Positions 32,500 to 40,498 of a stretch of DNA of 64,000 nt are shown here, piece after piece. The stretch covers positions 248,001 to 312,000 of the forward strand of contig NZ_BQYM01000001.1 of assembly GCF_026008515.1 (NCBI RefSeq), written 5' to 3'. How positions within the stretch are numbered: the stretch's first letter is position 1; every line of letters begins with the position of its first letter. This DNA comes from Hoyosella levis. Its GTDB lineage: Bacteria > Actinomycetota > Actinomycetes > Mycobacteriales > Mycobacteriaceae. The notes beneath the pieces were generated by a model. The model was not told where the DNA came from, did no database searches, and worked only from the letters and a program-made list of their open reading frames with translations. Both the position numbers and the translations under genes were made by a program.

Positions 32500-34053
32500 C
32501 TACCGCCCGGGCAGCAGCGACATCGCCCGCACCGCGTGGGGCAGCACGGCGTTCCAGGCCTTATCGGGCAACCAGGATGGCCCACCGAGGTCGATCAGCC
32601 GCTGCGTGGCCACCGTCTGCGCCTCGGTGTACTTGAGCAATCCGTCCGCGCCGTGACGGCGACCCATGCCCGAGGAGCCCATGCCGCCCATAGGGGCATC
32701 GGTGCTGCCGAACGCCGGGCCGTAGCCCTCGTTGACGTTGACGGTGCCCGCGTGGACCCGGCGCGCGATGGCCTCGCCCTCCTTCGCCGTCGCTGCCCAC
32801 ACGCTGGCGTTGAGGCCATACTCGGTGGAGTTGGCGCGCTCGATCGCCTCATCGACGCTGGCCACCGGATAGATGGAGACGAGCGGCCCGAAGGTCTCCT
32901 CGGCGTAGCAGGTCATGTCCTCGGTGACGCCCGCGAGCACAGTGGGCTCATGGAAGAACGGGCCGAGATCGGGGCGGTGCTGGCCACCAGCCACCACCGT
33001 CGCGCCCTTGTTGAGCGCGTCGCGGACGTGCTCCTGCACGGTATCGAGCTGGGCCTGGGAGACCAGGCTGCCCATGGCGGGGCCGAACTCGTAGCCCGCG
33101 CCGAGCCGCATCGTCGCCACCGCATCAGCGAATGCCTTGGTGAACTCGTCGGCGACGCCATGCTCGACGTAGATGCGCTCGATCGAGATGCACAGCTGCC
33201 CGGCATTGGAGAAGCATGCGCGGGTCGCGGCCTGTGCCACGGCACGCAGATCAGCACCCTCGGCGACGATCATGGCGTTCTTGCCGCCCAGCTCCGCGGA
33301 GAAGCCGATCAGCCGCTCGGCGGCCTGGGTCGCGAGCGTCCGGCCGGTGGCGGTGGAGCCGGTGAACATGACGTAGTCCGAGCCGCGCACGATCTCGCCA
33401 CCCACCACGGCACCGGGACCGGGCACCACCGCGAAGAGCTCGCGCGGCACGCCTGCCTCGTAGAGCAGCTCGACGCAGGCCAGCGCGCAGTACGGGGTGC
33501 TGCTGTCCGGCTTGATCACGACCGCGTTTCCCGCGATCAGGGCAGGAATCGCATCGGAGACCGCGAGGGTCATCGGGTAGTTCCAGGGCGAAATGATTCC
33601 CACGACCCCCTTGGGCACGTGGTTGACGATGGTGCGGGTCAGGCCGGGGAACAGTCCCTGCGCGCGACGGGGGGCGAGCAGCCGGCGAGCGCGGACGGCG
33701 TAGTAACGGGCGTTCAGCGCGATGTCGAGCACTTCCTCCTGCGCCGCGACGCGCGCCTTTCCGGTCTCGGCCTGGGCCATGTCCATCAGCTCGTCGCGAT
33801 GGGCGAGCACGAGCCGGTGGTAGCGGCGGAAGATCGCCGCGCGCTCCTCGACGGGACGGGCCGCCCATTCGCGCTGCGCGGCACGGGCCTTGCTGATCGC
33901 CGCGGCCGCGTCGTCAGCGGTGCCGACGGGGATGGTGGCGAGCTCGCGGCCGGTGAAGACCTCGCGCACGGTGCGCTGCTCGCGCTGCTGCGGCTCCTCG
34001 ATGGCCACGAGCGCGGCGAGCCGGTCGAAAGTTTCCTGGGTGGGTGCGGGCAT
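32500..34053 (-). CDS. gabD2: Succinate-semialdehyde dehydrogenase, GabD2 type
   Basis: A 517-residue NAD(P)-dependent aldehyde dehydrogenase with catalytic Cys288 in SNAGQLCISIER and Glu254 in SAELGGKNA; the FTGSTATGRTL cofactor loop is present. Length and the C-terminal layout (SSGMGRRHGADGLLKYTEAQTVATQR) match GabD2 (Rv1731, 518 aa), which oxidises succinic semialdehyde to succinate. AGGAGCAAGCATC precedes ATG 34053. It is 68 bases after the SDR gene on the same strand, so both are likely one operon. Confidence 0.87.
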   Translation of the reverse strand: MPAPTQETFDRLAALVAIEEPQQREQRTVREVFTGRELATIPVGTADDAAAAISKARAAQREWAARPVEERAAIFRRYHRLVLAHRDELMDMAQAETGKARVAAQEEVLDIALNARYYAVRARRLLAPRRAQGLFPGLTRTIVNHVPKGVVGIISPWNYPMTLAVSDAIPALIAGNAVVIKPDSSTPYCALACVELLYEAGVPRELFAVVPGPGAVVGGEIVRGSDYVMFTGSTATGRTLATQAAERLIGFSAELGGKNAMIVAEGADLRAVAQAATRACFSNAGQLCISIERIYVEHGVADEFTKAFADAVATMRLGAGYEFGPAMGSLVSQAQLDTVQEHVRDALNKGATVVAGGQHRPDLGPFFHEPTVLAGVTEDMTCYAEETFGPLVSIYPVASVDEAIERANSTEYGLNASVWAATAKEGEAIARRVHAGTVNVNEGYGPAFGSTDAPMGGMGSSGMGRRHGADGLLKYTEAQTVATQRLIDLGGPSWLPDKAWNAVLPHAVRAMSLLPGR

Positions 34054-34121
34054 GATGCTTGCTCCTGGTTCGGGATGGTTCTGGCCGTGCTCGATGCGGC
34101 AAGGCTGCCGGGCGGGGGTAG

Positions 34122-34949
34122 CTAGCTGGTGCGGATGCGCTCCTCGTAGCTGCGACGCACTTCCTCATCGATTCCGCTGATGAACATCGTCTCCGCGCCC
34201 AGGGCCCGGCTGATCGCCTGGTAGACGAACGGCGGCAGGTAGTGCTGCGACTGCACGAGCACGCCCGCGAGGCGGGTCACCCGCAGCCGTGGCACGGGCT
34301 TGCGGATCTGACGCTCGATGGCGGCGGCGATCTCCACGGCCTCGGGGACGCGCACGCCGCGGATCCCGGAGGCGCCCGAGCCGAGCTGCGTGTTGGTGAG
34401 GGTGGGCAGCACCGCGCACACGCTGATGCCGTCGCCGGCGACCTCCTTGCGCACCGTGCCGGTGAATCCGAGGACAGCATGCTTGGTGGCGCAGTACGTG
34501 GCGAGTCCCGGGAACTGGTACTCCCCCGCCAGCGAGGCGATGTTGATGATGTGGCCGGAGCGGCGCGGCAGCATGCGCTCGAGGGCAAGCTTGGTGCCCG
34601 TGATGACGCCCAGCACGTTGATGTCCATCATGCGGCGCGCGATATGCTCCGGCTCGTCGATGACTCGTCCCACGGGCATGATGCCCGCGTTGTTGACCAG
34701 CACTGTCAGCGGCCCGGCGTCGCGCTCGACAAGATCAAGGAACGCGGCGAACGAATCCCGGTCGGTCACATCCACGCGGGTGTGCGCGATCGCTCCGGAC
34801 GCTGCCGCAGCACGGGGCAGCTCGGCCTCATCGATGTCGCCGATGACGACCTTCGCGCCGAGGGAGGCGAGGTGGGTGGCGGTGGCCAGCCCGATGCCCC
34901 GCGCTCCGCCGGTGATGGCGACGACGTGCCCGTGCAGTGGCTTGCTCAT
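34122..34949 (-). CDS. Short-chain dehydrogenase/reductase
   Basis: A 275-residue classical SDR: cofactor loop TGGARGIG at 13-20, Asp38/Asp40 after the second strand (VIGDIDE) which favours NAD(H), NNAG at 86-89, catalytic Ser139 and Y152-x3-K156 (TYCATK). It oxidises or reduces an alcohol/ketone; substrate unknown. ATG 34949 has AAGGAG 4 bases upstream. It is the first gene of the presumed operon with the GabD2-type dehydrogenase, divergent from a PucR regulator. Confidence 0.88.
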   Translation of the reverse strand: MSKPLHGHVVAITGGARGIGLATATHLASLGAKVVIGDIDEAELPRAAAASGAIAHTRVDVTDRDSFAAFLDLVERDAGPLTVLVNNAGIMPVGRVIDEPEHIARRMMDINVLGVITGTKLALERMLPRRSGHIINIASLAGEYQFPGLATYCATKHAVLGFTGTVRKEVAGDGISVCAVLPTLTNTQLGSGASGIRGVRVPEAVEIAAAIERQIRKPVPRLRVTRLAGVLVQSQHYLPPFVYQAISRALGAETMFISGIDEEVRRSYEERIRTS

Positions 34950-35045
34950 GGTGCTCCTTGGATCGAGAGTTTTGCTTGTAGGTATCACTGTGCTCCCCGC
35001 GGCGGCTCGACAACTAGGCTTTCCACACCCAATTTCGCGCAATTC

Positions 35046-35064
35046 TTTGTATTGTGGATACAAA
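35046..35064. promoter_or_regulatory. Operator-like inverted repeat between the SDR and PucR genes
   Basis: TTTGTAT-TGTGG-ATACAAA is a perfect 7-5-7 palindrome, 24 bases before the ATG of the PucR-family gene, in a 138-base divergent gap. It is AT-rich against a GC-rich background. The neighbouring regulator is the natural candidate to bind it and control both itself and the dehydrogenase operon. Confidence 0.55.
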
Positions 35065-35087
35065 TCTGGTGGGCGGGAGGACGTGCG

Positions 35088-36323
35088 ATGGCCGAGGATC
35101 AGCTTGCCGATTGGATCTCCCGCCTCACCGCAGAGGCCCTGCGCCCATACGAGCTCGATGCGATGGTCGAGCGCGTCAATGGCGACATCCTCGCCGCTCT
35201 CCCCGCGCTCCGCGATGACGAGGAGCTGCGCCGCGACCTCGACGCCAGCACCCGCGGCCAAGTGCGTGCCTTCATCGCGGCCATCGCCAACGAGCAAGCC
35301 GAGTACCAGCCACCACCAGCAGCGATAGCGCTCGCCCGGACCGTCGCCCGGCGCGGCATGGACGTCAAGGTGCTGCTGCGCGTCTACGGCACCGGGCGCA
35401 CAACCGCGATCAACATCCTCACCGAGATCGTGCAATCCGTGCCCGTGGATGCCGAGCAAAAGATGAGCGCACTCATTAGCTTCTGGGAATCGGCGATCTC
35501 CTGGCTCGAGCTCTCCACGGACGTCCTGCTCGCCGCCTACACCAGCGAGCGCGCCACCCTGGAGCGCGGTGCCACCGCACGACGGGCCGACACCATCCAC
35601 GCCCTGCTCGACGGCACCTCGATCCCCATCGACACCGCTTCCACACGGCTGGATTACCCACTGCGCCCGTGGCACACCGCGATGATCCTGTGGAGCGACA
35701 CCGATGACACCGAAGCCCTCGGGCACCGCGAGAAAGTGATCCGGCAAGCGGCGCAGGCCCTCGATGCCCGTGGGCACGTCATCTCGGTCCCCTCCGGCGC
35801 GCGCGGGCACTGGGCGTGGATCGCCACTGAATCACCTGCGAGCACCGACGTCATTGCCGGAATCGGCGTTCCCGCGGGGACTCGCATCGCTGTTGGTTCG
35901 CCCGCGCGCGGCAGCTCGGGGTTCCGGCAGAGCCATCGCGACGCCGTCGCTGCCCAGCTGATCGCCTCGGTCTCCACCAGCACGCGAGCCTGCACCCTCT
36001 ACCGCGAGGTGGAGCTCCCCTACCTCTTGAGCCGGGACACCGAAGCCCTTCGCGAGTTCCTTGCCCGCGCCCTCGGACCGCTCGCCGAGCCCACCGAGCA
36101 CGCCGCACGCCTGCGCGAGACCGTCGCGGCATACATCAGCACTGGCGGCAGCCCCACTGATGCCGCCCGCCACCTCCAGGTGCACAAGAACACCGTCCGA
36201 TACCGGGTGGAGCAAGCATTCGCCCTCATCGGCACCGCGCATCACGGCGACCACGCCGACCTCGGGCTCGCGCTGCGCTGCATCGACACCCTCGGCATCG
36301 GCTGGTTGCGCGCGCGGGGCTAG
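35088..36323 (+). CDS. PucR-family transcriptional regulator
   Basis: A 411-residue regulator. The N-terminal 150 residues are helical (RsbRD-like, DAMVERVNGDILAALPAL and GMDVKVLLRVYGTGRTTAINIL), the middle resembles the GGDEF-like domain of PucR/CdaR proteins, and the C-terminus holds the PucR HTH_30 (LRETVAAYISTGGSPTDAARHLQVHKNTVRYRVEQAF, about 355-392). Members respond to metabolites and regulate adjacent catabolic genes. GGGAGG lies 7 bases before ATG 35088. The divergent GabD2/SDR operon is the likely target. Confidence 0.88.
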   Translation: MAEDQLADWISRLTAEALRPYELDAMVERVNGDILAALPALRDDEELRRDLDASTRGQVRAFIAAIANEQAEYQPPPAAIALARTVARRGMDVKVLLRVYGTGRTTAINILTEIVQSVPVDAEQKMSALISFWESAISWLELSTDVLLAAYTSERATLERGATARRADTIHALLDGTSIPIDTASTRLDYPLRPWHTAMILWSDTDDTEALGHREKVIRQAAQALDARGHVISVPSGARGHWAWIATESPASTDVIAGIGVPAGTRIAVGSPARGSSGFRQSHRDAVAAQLIASVSTSTRACTLYREVELPYLLSRDTEALREFLARALGPLAEPTEHAARLRETVAAYISTGGSPTDAARHLQVHKNTVRYRVEQAFALIGTAHHGDHADLGLALRCIDTLGIGWLRARG

Positions 36324-36528
36324 CGGTCGCCCGGCCTGGGCACCGGTTGAGCGAGCCCGCGATTCGCTGCTTCTGCGCGCACGCACGCTAGCGGGGGCTG
36401 GACAGCCGCAATTTCGGAAAGAAGTTGGCATTTCATGTCGCTTGCGGTTCCCAGTGTGGAATTTTTAGCTAGCGGTACAGCAGTTCCCCCCTCACTAGAG
36501 ATACCCCCTCATTCGAAGGAGTACCCCC

Positions 36529-37494
36529 ATGCCCGCACCCGCCCGACCACAACCCCGGCGCCCCCTCGCCCTGGCTTCCGCGGCCGCCCTCGCCTCGGCC
36601 GGGCTCGCGCTCGCCATGCCCGGCACCGCCTCCGCCGATGAGGCCTGCACAGGCCAGGGCACCGGCACGATCACCTGCGTCTACAGCTTCGCGGGCGACA
36701 CCGGCGGCACCCACACCTTCACCGTGCCCGCAGGAGTCACCAGCCTCGACATCACTGCCACCGGCGGTGCCGGGGGCGGCGGTTTCGCCAACGGCGCCGA
36801 CACCACCGCTGGACAGGGCGGGCAGGGCGCCCGCGTGCAGGCCGACGCGGTGATGGCCGCCCCCGGCGAGTCGCTCACCGTCACGGTCGCCGGCAACGGA
36901 GTGACCGCGACCGGCGGCGTAGGCGTGGGCGGCGGGTTCGGCGGCGGGGGCGCCAGCTCCTGCGGCGGCTCGGCCAGCGGTGGCGGCGGTGGCGGAGCCT
37001 CCAGCGTGTTGCGCGGGATTGCTCCGGTCGTGGTGGCAGGCGGAGGTGGCGGTGGGGGCGGGGCCCTGAACTTCGGCGGCTCCATGCCCTCGGGCGGAGA
37101 CGGCGGGGCGGCGGGCGCGGCCGGCGGCGACGGCACGAACGGCGGCGGGGGCGGGGCGCCCGGAGTCGGCCTGGTCCCCGGCGCCGGGGGCACGGGCTTC
37201 TACGGCGGAGCCCCCGGTGTGGGGGGCGTCGGCGGGGCAGGCGCCAACGGATCTGTGTGCGGCGGAGGCGGGGGCGGCGGATACGCGGGCGGCGGGGGCG
37301 GCGCGGGCACGGGCAACGCCTACTCGGGCGGCGGCGGAGGAGGCGGCGGCTCGTCCTTCGGCGGCACCCCCACCGTCACCGGCGACACCCCGAGCGTGAC
37401 CATCACCTACACCGAGGCAGCCCCCGGGCCCGACACCTGCGGCGGATTCGACCTCGGGTCGATCTGCCTCGATCCCGGCTCCCTCGGAAACTAG
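36529..37494 (+). CDS. Secreted glycine-rich protein
   Basis: A 321-residue exported protein. Signal peptide residues 1-36 (core ALASAAALASAGLALAMPGTASA), a Cys-containing N-terminal strand region, and the YSFAGDTGGTHTFTVPAGVTSLDITATGGAGGGG entry typical of the Gly_rich_2 fold, then about 200 residues of GGxGG repeats (Gly/Ala, few other residues) holding several Cys, closing with a strand TPSVTITYTE and a short Cys-containing tail. It is not a PE_PGRS protein: there is no PE domain. AAGGAG precedes ATG 36529. Surface or matrix role is inferred. It is convergent with the WxL-like operon. Confidence 0.82.
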   Translation: MPAPARPQPRRPLALASAAALASAGLALAMPGTASADEACTGQGTGTITCVYSFAGDTGGTHTFTVPAGVTSLDITATGGAGGGGFANGADTTAGQGGQGARVQADAVMAAPGESLTVTVAGNGVTATGGVGVGGGFGGGGASSCGGSASGGGGGGASSVLRGIAPVVVAGGGGGGGGALNFGGSMPSGGDGGAAGAAGGDGTNGGGGGAPGVGLVPGAGGTGFYGGAPGVGGVGGAGANGSVCGGGGGGGYAGGGGGAGTGNAYSGGGGGGGGSSFGGTPTVTGDTPSVTITYTEAAPGPDTCGGFDLGSICLDPGSLGN

Positions 37495-37516
37495 CGGCGA
37501 CCGTAAAGACCAGCCG

Positions 37517-37590
37517 CAAACGCGATAGAAGCCGCTGAATGATCCAGGTGGCTTCTATCGCGTTTGACGATTTCCCGTGCTTTTGCGACC
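37517..37590 (+). repeat. Dispersed hairpin element A, copy 3
   Basis: CAAACGCGATAGAAGCC at 37517-37533 pairs exactly with 37550-37566 (17-bp arms, 16-base loop with GATCCAGG). The tail TTTGACG, then CCGTGCTTTTGC, follows. It lies in the convergent gap between the glycine-rich gene and the WxL-like operon. Confidence 0.88.
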
Positions 37591-37629
37591 CAAGCGGTCG
37601 ATATCGAGCCGAACATGCTCCTCGCCGAG

Positions 37630-38721
37630 CTAGTACACCGAGTGCGTGATCGCCGTCGCGTACCTGTCCGCGGCGACCCCCGCGCTGGGGAACACCACCT
37701 CGATATCGGCTACCCAGGTGGCGCTGCAGGGGCCCTCCGCGACCTGCACCTGCACCTCGGCATCGCCGAGCACCTGCCGACCGGTGGACACGCTGCACTC
37801 GGTGTCGCTCGCCTTGTAGCGGACCGCCCGCGGAACCAGCACGGCGCCGGTGGATTCGCCCGAGAATGCAGCCATCGAGGCGAAGGCTGTCCACCCCGGG
37901 CTGCCCGCGCGCGTATCGAGAACCCGCACGCTCAGCGAGCCCCGGCGGACCGCCCCCTCGCCCTGCTGCGCGAGCACCAGATCGCCGGGAACGGTGATGG
38001 TCAGCATCCCCGCCTCGGTCGGCTCCACCTCGGTCGTCTCGTCCTCGGTGGCTTCCTCAGTCGTCTCGCCCTCGGTAGTCGCCTCGTCCTCGGAAGCGGC
38101 TTCCTCGGCGGCTTCCTCGGTCGTGGTCGGAGCCTCCGTCGGATCACCATCCATTGACTCATCGGAGCCCGATTCCTCGGGACCGGGATCGTCGCTTGCA
38201 GCCTCCTCCGGTGGCGCTACCTGTTGCGACGTCTCGTTGACCAATTGCTCGGGCGCGGGCGGCTCCGTCAGCTCGGGCGCCGGAGGCTCAGGCGCGGCGG
38301 GTTCTACCGCTTCAGTGGTCACTGCTTCCTGTGCCGGGGGCTCGGGCATCACAGGTTCAGGGGGGCTCGGGTCCTGGATAGCCGCGGGATCCTCGTTCGA
38401 CGGTGCTTCCAGCTCCTCGGGCGGAGCGTCGGGAACTATCGCGTTCAGTGGCTCCGGTTCCGGCTCGGTTTCTAGCGCCGGCGGCGGGGGTTCTAGTGCC
38501 GGCTCGGGCTCCGGCTCCGGCGCCACCGTCGTCGTGGGCGCGACGGGGGGCGCCGCCGGCTCGCCATCCTCGATCACGCAGTCCTGCGTGTCGGCAACGG
38601 TGGTGCACTCGGGTGTCGCGGGGACGGGTTGCGCGTGGCTCGCCGGGGCGAGCCCGGCGCCAGCGAGAATGCTGGCTCCGCACATCGCCCAGGCCACGGT
38701 GCGGTGTCGATGATTCATCAT
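37630..38721 (-). CDS. Long secreted protein with Pro/Glu/Thr-rich stalk and WxL-like C-terminus
   Basis: A 363-residue exported protein. A signal peptide (cleavage near SHAQ, about 30) is followed by about 170 residues of low-complexity Pro/Glu/Thr stalk (EPEPEPALEPPPPALE, TEEATEDETTEVEPTE) and a C-terminal domain of about 120 residues: LTITVPGDLVLAQQ, DTRAGSPGWTA, and ATWVADIEVVFPSAGVAADRYATAITHSVY. This layout mirrors WxL domains (GW..., W-x-x near the end, final T-x-T-H-S-V-aromatic), though the motifs read W-T-A and W-V-A rather than W-x-L. It begins in a 4-base ATGA overlap with the DUF916-type gene, so the two are translationally coupled. Confidence 0.7.
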   Translation of the reverse strand: MMNHRHRTVAWAMCGASILAGAGLAPASHAQPVPATPECTTVADTQDCVIEDGEPAAPPVAPTTTVAPEPEPEPALEPPPPALETEPEPEPLNAIVPDAPPEELEAPSNEDPAAIQDPSPPEPVMPEPPAQEAVTTEAVEPAAPEPPAPELTEPPAPEQLVNETSQQVAPPEEAASDDPGPEESGSDESMDGDPTEAPTTTEEAAEEAASEDEATTEGETTEEATEDETTEVEPTEAGMLTITVPGDLVLAQQGEGAVRRGSLSVRVLDTRAGSPGWTAFASMAAFSGESTGAVLVPRAVRYKASDTECSVSTGRQVLGDAEVQVQVAEGPCSATWVADIEVVFPSAGVAADRYATAITHSVY

Positions 38722-39710
38722 GTGTTCCGGCGTCGATGGCGGATGAGAAGGATCGCGGCGAGCACGGCCAGCACAGCGAGGACCACAAGGATCCACCACC
38801 AGGTCTGCTGGCTTTCCTGCTCGGCGCCTACAGAGTCCCCGGCTCCCGTGTCAGGGAAGGTCACCTCGGCTGTCGTGGTCCGCTCGAGAAGTCCACTTGC
38901 CAGAGTGACGGTCGCTTGCCAGGGCCCGTTCGGCAAAGTGTCGGAGAGGGCGAACACAACTTGGCCGGGCTCTCCCGCGGGCACGGTGGCCTGGCTGGAG
39001 CGAACGGTGTCGAGACGGATGCCGCCCGGGCCGTCAGCGAGGTCGAGCGACCCGGTGATGTCGACAGCGCGTCCGCCGGTGTTGTCGATGTCGACGACGA
39101 GCTCCGCCACGCCCTCGGAGGTGCGGCGCGGGGTCATGCCGGTGATGGTGAAGTCCGCGGGTAGCGCTTCGGCATCGCCGATGGCGAGGTAGATGCGCAC
39201 GCCGACACGATTGACGGCGATGGCTCCTCCCTCTTCGGGCCGCTCGCTGGTCATCTCGGCCCAGACAACGCCGTAGCGCTCTCCGTCCTCGGCTTCCTCG
39301 GGAACGTCGATGCTGAGGACGATCTCGGCGTTCTCGCGATCCTCGAGCGTGACCTCGCTGGTGTCGAGCTCGGCCCATTCGGTGAGCTCGTTCGCCCCGG
39401 CGCCGTCGGCGACCTTGAAGCCGTCCTGGGCGTCGACGTCGGCGGCTCCGACGTAGAGGTCGACGTCCTGGGTGGCGCCGGTGCGGTTGGAGATCTCGAG
39501 GCGCCGGTCGAAGGAGTCGCCTGCCTCGAGGTTGTCGATGACGTAGACCTGGGCGCGCGGGTCGTCCTGAAGGTGCAGGGGCACTTCCATGAGCCGGATG
39601 CCGAGCCCGGGATTGTCAGTGGGACCGGGCTCCGGTACCGGCTGCGCGTGCACAGCCGACACCGGTGCGAGCAGCGTCGCCGCGATCACGAGTGGGAGGA
39701 GACGACGCAC
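38718..39710 (-). CDS. DUF916-type WxL-interacting membrane protein
   Basis: A 330-residue protein with a Sec signal peptide (to VHAQ, about 23), two beta domains, and a C-terminal membrane anchor (TWWWILVVLAVLAVLAAILLI) closed by RHRRRNT. Residues 35-180 fit the DUF916 family (LQDDPRAQVYVIDNLEAGDSFDRRLEISNRTGATQDVDLYVGAADV, then RYGVVWAEMTSE and AVNRVGVRIYLAIG), known in Firmicutes as the WxL-interacting protein. A second Ig-like domain (VAELVVDIDNTGGRAVDITGSLDL) follows. GTG 39710 starts 28 bases after the preceding gene's stop. It likely holds the two WxL-like proteins at the cell surface. Confidence 0.78.
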   Translation of the reverse strand: MRRLLPLVIAATLLAPVSAVHAQPVPEPGPTDNPGLGIRLMEVPLHLQDDPRAQVYVIDNLEAGDSFDRRLEISNRTGATQDVDLYVGAADVDAQDGFKVADGAGANELTEWAELDTSEVTLEDRENAEIVLSIDVPEEAEDGERYGVVWAEMTSERPEEGGAIAVNRVGVRIYLAIGDAEALPADFTITGMTPRRTSEGVAELVVDIDNTGGRAVDITGSLDLADGPGGIRLDTVRSSQATVPAGEPGQVVFALSDTLPNGPWQATVTLASGLLERTTTAEVTFPDTGAGDSVGAEQESQQTWWWILVVLAVLAVLAAILLIRHRRRNT

Positions 39711-39738
39711 GTCACTATCTCGATTCGCTCGGGGTGGA

Positions 39739-40254
39739 TCAGAATACGGAGTGGGTGAGCGTGGCGGTGTAGACGCCCGCGACCGCGCCCGTGGTGTCGA
39801 GATCGAGGGTGGCGTCCCAGATGGCGGTGTTGGCGCCGGACGCGGTGGCGGTCTGGACGTTCTGGGCGCTATCGATCACGACCGCACCCGAAGGCGTGAC
39901 AGTGACGGAACCGGTAGTGACGGCACTGGCCGGGGTGTAGGTGGTGTTGGCGGCGGGGATCACGTTGGACGAGAGGTCGGTGAAGTCAGTGATCACGGCC
40001 GTGGTGGTCCAGCCGGCGTTGGAGAGCCGAAGGTCGCTGACGGTCACGGCGAGGACCTGGCCGCTGGCGGAGAGCTGGTCGAGCGCGGGCGAAATCACGG
40101 CCGCAGCGGGCGGCACGATGGTCAGCGGTCCGGCGAGGAGCGTAGCGGTGACGAGGGTGGTGCCAGTGTCGAGCTGCGCGTGCGCAAGGCTGCCAGGAAC
40201 GATGACGGTGAGGGCACCGATGGTGGCGATTCCGGCCTTGAGGGATGTACGCAT
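39739..40254 (-). CDS. Small secreted WxL-like protein
   Basis: A 171-residue exported protein: signal peptide (core AGIATIGALTVIVPGSLAHA, about 26) and one WxL-like domain over nearly the whole mature chain. The pattern VTVSDLRLSNAGWTTTAVITDF and SANTAIWDATLDL replaced by GANTAIWDATLDLDTTGAVAGVYTATLTHSVF matches WxL domains in order, but both Trp motifs lack Leu at the third place (W-T-T and W-D-A). The ending THSVF corresponds to THSVY in the long protein at 37630. GGAGAG precedes ATG 40254. First gene of the operon. Confidence 0.72.
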   Translation of the reverse strand: MRTSLKAGIATIGALTVIVPGSLAHAQLDTGTTLVTATLLAGPLTIVPPAAAVISPALDQLSASGQVLAVTVSDLRLSNAGWTTTAVITDFTDLSSNVIPAANTTYTPASAVTTGSVTVTPSGAVVIDSAQNVQTATASGANTAIWDATLDLDTTGAVAGVYTATLTHSVF

Positions 40255-40498
40255 GGATTCTCTCCGGATGCTGGGGCGGGATCATCGATGATCCCGCTGG
40301 TGGGAGCGCGGCCAGTGGTGTGTCCGCCCCACAAGACTAGCGTGATTTGCAACACAAGTTTAGTAATCAACTGTCCCCAATTAGGAGGTCATTTTGCCCG
40401 AATTGCTCGGTGACTTTGGTCCCTAGCGGGCCCCTCCCCCAACGTGCCTCCACTGCCAGCCGGGCCACCCGGTCGGCCGCTACACTAGGCGCGCCGGT

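Noticed and set aside
32536-34125. 529-codon forward frame opposite the GabD2-type gene
   Set aside because: Antisense shadow; the reverse strand has complete aldehyde dehydrogenase motifs.
36529-37494. PE_PGRS family membership of the glycine-rich protein
   Set aside because: It has a normal Sec signal peptide and no PE domain; the entry sequence fits the general Gly-rich fold instead.
37990-38160. Possible minisatellite or CRISPR-like array in the Glu/Thr-rich stalk
   Set aside because: The repeats follow codons for Glu and Thr in a translated stalk; unit lengths vary and there are no spacers.
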